NCBI GenBank assembly: GCA_038747915.1
Contig: JBCDJJ010000054.1
Location: forward strand, 1 to 24,267
DNA: 24,267 nucleotides
Reading direction: 5' to 3'
Origin: JBCDAP01 sp038747915
GTDB lineage: Bacteria > Planctomycetota > Phycisphaerae > Phycisphaerales > UBA1924
Below the pieces are notes generated by a model that saw only the letters and a list, made by a program, of their open reading frames with translations, had not been told where the DNA came from and ran no database searches. How positions within the stretch are numbered: position 1 is the stretch's first letter; each line of letters opens with the position of its first letter. Position numbers and translations under genes: made by a program. This document shows, one piece after another, positions 21,606 through 24,267 of the stretch.

Positions 21606-22844
21606 ATGGCCTTGAATCTTCCCGTGTATCTGGACCATGCCGCGACGACGCCCTGTGATCCGCGCGTGGTGGACGCGATGCTGCCGTACTTCACCGAGAA
21701 GTTCGGCAACCCCGGTTCGCGGAACCATCGCTTCGGGTGGGATGCGGAGGCCGCGGTCGATCAGGCGCGCGAGCAGGCCGCGTCGCTGATCGGGGCGTCG
21801 CCCAAGGAGGTGATCTTCACGAGCGGCTCGACCGAGGGCAACAACCTCGCGATCAAGGGCGCCGCGGAGATGTACGCCAAGAAGCCCGCCGGCGAGCGCA
21901 GCCGTGGGCACGTCATCACAGCGATGCACGAGCACAAGGCGACGCTCGATCCGTGCAAGCGGCTCGAGAAGAACGGCTTCGATGTCACCTACCTTCAGCC
22001 GGGCCCCGATGGCCTGATCACCCGCGCCATGGTGGAGGGCGCGCTCCGCGAGGACACGATCCTGGTGACGATCATGTGGGCGAACAACGAGCTCGGCACC
22101 ATCAATGAGGTGCCGCAGATCGGTGCGCTCTGTCACGAGAAGGGCATCGTCTTTCACACCGACGCGACGCAGTGGGTCGGCAAGATGCCCACAGACGTCG
22201 AGGCCGACAACATCGATCTGTTGACCTGGTCGGGCCACAAGATCTACGGCCCGAAAGGCGTGGGAGGGCTCTACGTTCGCCGCCGGAAGCCGCGCGTCCG
22301 CGTGGTGGCGCAGAGCGAGGGCGGCGGGCAGGAGCGTGGGTTCCGCTCGGGCACGCTCAATGTCACGGGCATCGTCGGCTTCGGCGCCGCGTGCGAGCTG
22401 TGCGCCCAGGAGATGGACGACGACCGCGAGCGGCTCTTCGCGCTCCGCACCAGGCTCGAGAGGGGCCTGCAGAACGAGCTCGAGTACGTCGAGATCAACG
22501 GGCACGCCGAGAAGCGACTGCCGCACATGACCAACATGAGCTTCGGTTTTGTCGAGGGCGAGGGTCTGATGATGGCCATCAAGGACATCGCGTGCTCCTC
22601 CGGCTCGGCGTGCACGAGCGCGAGTCTCGAGCCCAGCTACGTGCTCAAGAGCCTCGGCATCGGCGATGATCTCGCGCACAGTTCGCTCCGCCTGAGCCTC
22701 GGGCGGATTACCACAGACGAGCAGATCGACTTCGCTGTCGAGAAGATCGCCTGGGCGGTGAACCATCTGCGGCACCTCTCGCCGCTGTACGACATGTTCA
22801 AGGAAGGCATCGACATCAACGCGATCGAGTGGCAGAGCCACTGA
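21606..22844 (+). CDS. iscS: Cysteine desulfurase IscS
   Basis: A PLP enzyme that takes sulfur from cysteine and passes it as persulfide to IscU. It is 412 residues. Signatures: YLDHAATTPCDPRVVDAMLP at the start, FTSGSTEGNNLAIKG, HEHKATLDP, WANNELGTINEV, HTDATQWVGK, and the PLP-lysine site SGHKIYGPKGVGG (K212). The active loop SSGSACTSASLEPSYVLKSL carries C336. The end, FKEGIDINAIEWQSH, is the IscU-binding type of tail found in the ISC group, not SufS. GGAGG (21591-21595) lies ten bases before the ATG. It heads the iscS-iscU cluster. No iscR gene precedes it. Confidence 0.97.
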   Translation: MALNLPVYLDHAATTPCDPRVVDAMLPYFTEKFGNPGSRNHRFGWDAEAAVDQAREQAASLIGASPKEVIFTSGSTEGNNLAIKGAAEMYAKKPAGERSRGHVITAMHEHKATLDPCKRLEKNGFDVTYLQPGPDGLITRAMVEGALREDTILVTIMWANNELGTINEVPQIGALCHEKGIVFHTDATQWVGKMPTDVEADNIDLLTWSGHKIYGPKGVGGLYVRRRKPRVRVVAQSEGGGQERGFRSGTLNVTGIVGFGAACELCAQEMDDDRERLFALRTRLERGLQNELEYVEINGHAEKRLPHMTNMSFGFVEGEGLMMAIKDIACSSGSACTSASLEPSYVLKSLGIGDDLAHSSLRLSLGRITTDEQIDFAVEKIAWAVNHLRHLSPLYDMFKEGIDINAIEWQSH

Positions 22845-22895
22845 TCTCGCGGCACGGATACCACACCACGACAACTCACCAAGGAAGCGAACCAG

Positions 22896-23321
22896 ATGGC
22901 ATACTCCGAGAAACTGATCGAGCACTATGAGAAGCCCCGGAACGTCGGCAGCTTCGGCACCACCAAGGACGTGAAGACCGACAAGAGCGTCGGCAACGGC
23001 GTGGTCGGCGCGCCCGAGTGCGGCGATGTGATGCAGCTGCAGATCAAGGTCGGCGACGATGGCAAGATCGAGGATGCCAAGTTCAAGACCTTCGGGTGCG
23101 GCTCGGCGATCGCCTCGAGCTCGCTCGCGACCGAGTGGCTCAAGGGCCGCACGCTCGACGAGGGGCTGGACATCAAGAACACCGACATCGTGGAGGAACT
23201 GAGCCTTCCGCCGGTGAAGATCCACTGCTCGGTGCTCGCTGAGGACGCGATCCGCACCGCAATCGCGGATTACAAGACCAAGAACGGCATCGAGGCGGAA
23301 GCAGAATCCCACGCCCACTGA
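22896..23321 (+). CDS. iscU: Iron-sulfur cluster scaffold protein IscU
   Basis: The scaffold on which [2Fe-2S] clusters are assembled before transfer. It is 141 residues. It opens with YSEKLIEHYEKPRNVGSF and has the three conserved cysteines C42 (GAPECGD, with D44), C68 (FKTFGCGSAIASSS) and C111 (KIHCSVLAEDAI). LPPVK at 104-108 is the recognition motif for the HscA chaperone. AAGGAAG lies eight bases before the ATG, and it starts 51 bases after iscS. The C-terminal EAEAESHAH extension is acidic and His-ended. No hscA, hscB or fdx gene is nearby even though the LPPVK motif is kept. Confidence 0.97.
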   Translation: MAYSEKLIEHYEKPRNVGSFGTTKDVKTDKSVGNGVVGAPECGDVMQLQIKVGDDGKIEDAKFKTFGCGSAIASSSLATEWLKGRTLDEGLDIKNTDIVEELSLPPVKIHCSVLAEDAIRTAIADYKTKNGIEAEAESHAH

Positions 23322-23336
23322 GCGGCGGCGAACCGG

Positions 23337-23657
23337 GTGGCGACCCGCGGCGTGCGCACGCCGGGGTCACGCACCGGCATCGCATCCGTCGTCGCACCGG
23401 GGTTGGCCTGCGTGAGCATTGCGCTCGGCCTGCTCTACCTGGACGGTCGCCGGCGTGAGCGGGCATACCTGGAAGCGGTGATCCGAGGGGACGATCTCTC
23501 GGAGGCCGAATACGACGAACTGCTCGAGGCGTGGGGCAACCTCGCGTTGTTCGTGCCAAGTTTGGTGAGTGGGACGCCTGGAGTCGCCCTTCTTGGCTTT
23601 GGTGCGACGCTCGCGGTGTTCGAACTCCCAGCATTCCGCCGAAGAACGCCCATGTGA
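23337..23657 (+). CDS. Small two-helix membrane protein between iscU and the A-type carrier
   Basis: A 106-residue protein in the same orientation, starting at GTG 23337, 15 bases after the iscU stop. Two hydrophobic segments are predicted: about 14-34 (GIASVVAPGLACVSIALGLL) and about 69-92 (LALFVPSLVSGTPGVALLGF onward). Between them is a charged helix (RRRERAYLEAVIRGDDLSEA, then EYDELLEAW). The tail FRRRTPM is basic. No family recognised. No convincing Shine-Dalgarno sequence precedes the GTG, so the start is uncertain. Coding is supported by the hydrophobic pattern with positive flanks and by the tight spacing. Its place inside an Fe-S cluster operon may be chance. Confidence 0.6.
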   Translation: MATRGVRTPGSRTGIASVVAPGLACVSIALGLLYLDGRRRERAYLEAVIRGDDLSEAEYDELLEAWGNLALFVPSLVSGTPGVALLGFGATLAVFELPAFRRRTPM

Positions 23658-23676
23658 GGCAGATCCGAATAGATGC

Positions 23677-23705
23677 CTGATGCCGTCGGGTTGGAGCGGT
23701 AGAAT
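23677..23705 (+). promoter_or_regulatory. Candidate promoter of the A-type carrier gene
   Basis: CTGATG (23677-23682) has only a partial match to TTGACA. A 17-bp spacer separates it from TAGAAT (23700-23705), a good -10 box. The leader would be about 50 bases and contains GGAG before the ATG at 23765. Confidence 0.4.
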
Positions 23706-23764
23706 CCCGTAGGACACATCGAACGAAAAGAACGAACGGTACGACCAGCGACGCAGGAGCCAGC

Positions 23765-24148
23765 ATGACCACCATCGACACCACAGCACCCACCACGGGC
23801 ACCGAGACCGATGCCGCCCCCGTGATCCTCACCGAGACCGCGGCCCGCGAGATCAACACGATCATCGAGCAGCAGGACCTCGACCGCGGCACCATCCATC
23901 TCCGCGTCGGTGTGAAGGGCGGCGGGTGCTCGGGCTTCAGCTACGTGCTCGATCTCACCGAGTCGGTGAAGGACACCGACGAGCAGTTCGAGCAGCACGG
24001 CATCCGCGTGGTGTGCGATCCCAAGAGCCTGCTGTACCTCGGCGGCACGACGATCGACTTCAAGGACGAGATCATGGGGCGCGGGTTCGTGTTCCAGAAC
24101 CCGAACGCGAACACGAGCTGCGGGTGCGGGTCGAGTTTCTCGGTGTGA
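23765..24148 (+). CDS. A-type iron-sulfur carrier (IscA/ErpA/SufA family)
   Basis: Carries Fe-S clusters or iron from the scaffold to apo-proteins; cytoplasmic. It is 127 residues, with a Thr/Ala-rich N-terminal extension of about 20 residues before the domain (VILTETAAREINTIIEQQ). The three ligands are present: C55 (GVKGGGCSGFSYVLDL), C119 and C121 (NANTSCGCGSSFSV). LYLGGTTIDFKDEIMGRGFV and FQNPNA are family signatures. GGAG lies in AGGAGCCAGC before the ATG. It is third in the isc cluster but probably has its own promoter at 23677-23705. I cannot tell IscA from ErpA on sequence alone. Confidence 0.93.
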   Translation: MTTIDTTAPTTGTETDAAPVILTETAAREINTIIEQQDLDRGTIHLRVGVKGGGCSGFSYVLDLTESVKDTDEQFEQHGIRVVCDPKSLLYLGGTTIDFKDEIMGRGFVFQNPNANTSCGCGSSFSV

Positions 24149-24267
24149 GTCGAGCCCGACGAGGGCTGCGTACGTTACACGCGAAACCGGCGTATTAGAG
24201 CAGACCAAGTCAACTCGTCTTGCCAGTCTCAGCGGTGGATCGACCGACTCCGGGACTTGCGTGCCAC
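24149..24267 (+). other. 3' edge region after the A-type carrier gene
   Basis: A weak hairpin, AGCCC (24153-24157), loop GACGA, GGGCT (24163-24167), follows the stop codon at once and could end the transcript, although there is no T-tract. Composition becomes less GC-rich at about 24175-24215. No start codon with supporting sequence is seen before the window ends, so I call no gene here. Confidence 0.4.

Noticed and set aside
21552..23318. 588-codon minus-strand frame opposite iscS and iscU
   Set aside because: Antisense shadow of two well-conserved genes.
24169..24267. Start of a tRNA or a new gene at the right edge
   Set aside because: No cloverleaf arms, T-loop sequence or supported start codon can be found in the remaining bases.

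Overview
The window is high-GC (roughly two thirds G+C) bacterial DNA. It looks like a planctomycete, most likely of the Phycisphaerae. The evidence is a fused type I dehydroquinase/shikimate dehydrogenase, a secreted protein ending in a PEP-CTERM-like sorting signal (proline-rich motif, hydrophobic stretch, RRRR), a secreted protein with two dockerin-like calcium loops, a DUF5658-type membrane protein, and a tiny protein of the PFxPxRxHLSD type that I associate with planctomycetes. Assignment below that level is inference. I see no rRNA, tRNA, CRISPR array, transposase or phage gene. The content is mainly chromosomal housekeeping with several unassigned envelope proteins.

Layout. 1-1705 (+): the 3' part of aroDE, then a DUF5658 membrane protein. 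1736-2833 (-): PEP-CTERM-like exported protein. 3160-6195 (+): HtpX protease and a large GT-C-like membrane protein. 6384-7355 (-): exported protein of unknown function, divergent from nadE (7422-9182, +). 9246-10937 (-): AsmA-like protein. 11167-11907 (-): orphan DNA methyltransferase, divergent from a SAM methyltransferase (12015-12893, +). 13049-16546 (+): polyprenyl diphosphate synthase, panC, gcvT and the tiny conserved protein. 16551-18128 (-): single-pass membrane protein and a sigma-70 factor. 18403-19203 (+): UVR-motif protein. 19369-20343 (-): dockerin-like exported protein. 20494-21462 (+): glycosyltransferase. 21606-24148 (+): iscS, iscU, a small membrane protein and an A-type Fe-S carrier.

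The genes cover cofactor and precursor supply (shikimate, NAD, pantothenate, isoprenoid chains, glycine cleavage, Fe-S clusters), envelope quality control and biogenesis (HtpX, AsmA-like, GT-C-like, glycosyltransferase, exported proteins), and regulation or DNA modification (sigma factor, methyltransferases).

Two non-coding patterns stand out. First, gene starts split into two classes. About eleven have a Shine-Dalgarno sequence. Six have none, but carry a TANNNT box (often CGTA[G/C]A[C/G]T) ending 6-8 bases before the ATG, which is the geometry of leaderless mRNAs. Second, two unrelated families of dispersed palindromic elements each occur twice, mostly just past gene 3' ends. One pair is at 6251-6356 and 11048-11138; the other is at 9144-9225 and 19239-19320. 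I see no clear new defence or biosynthetic system. The translation-start architecture and the repeat families are the best leads.
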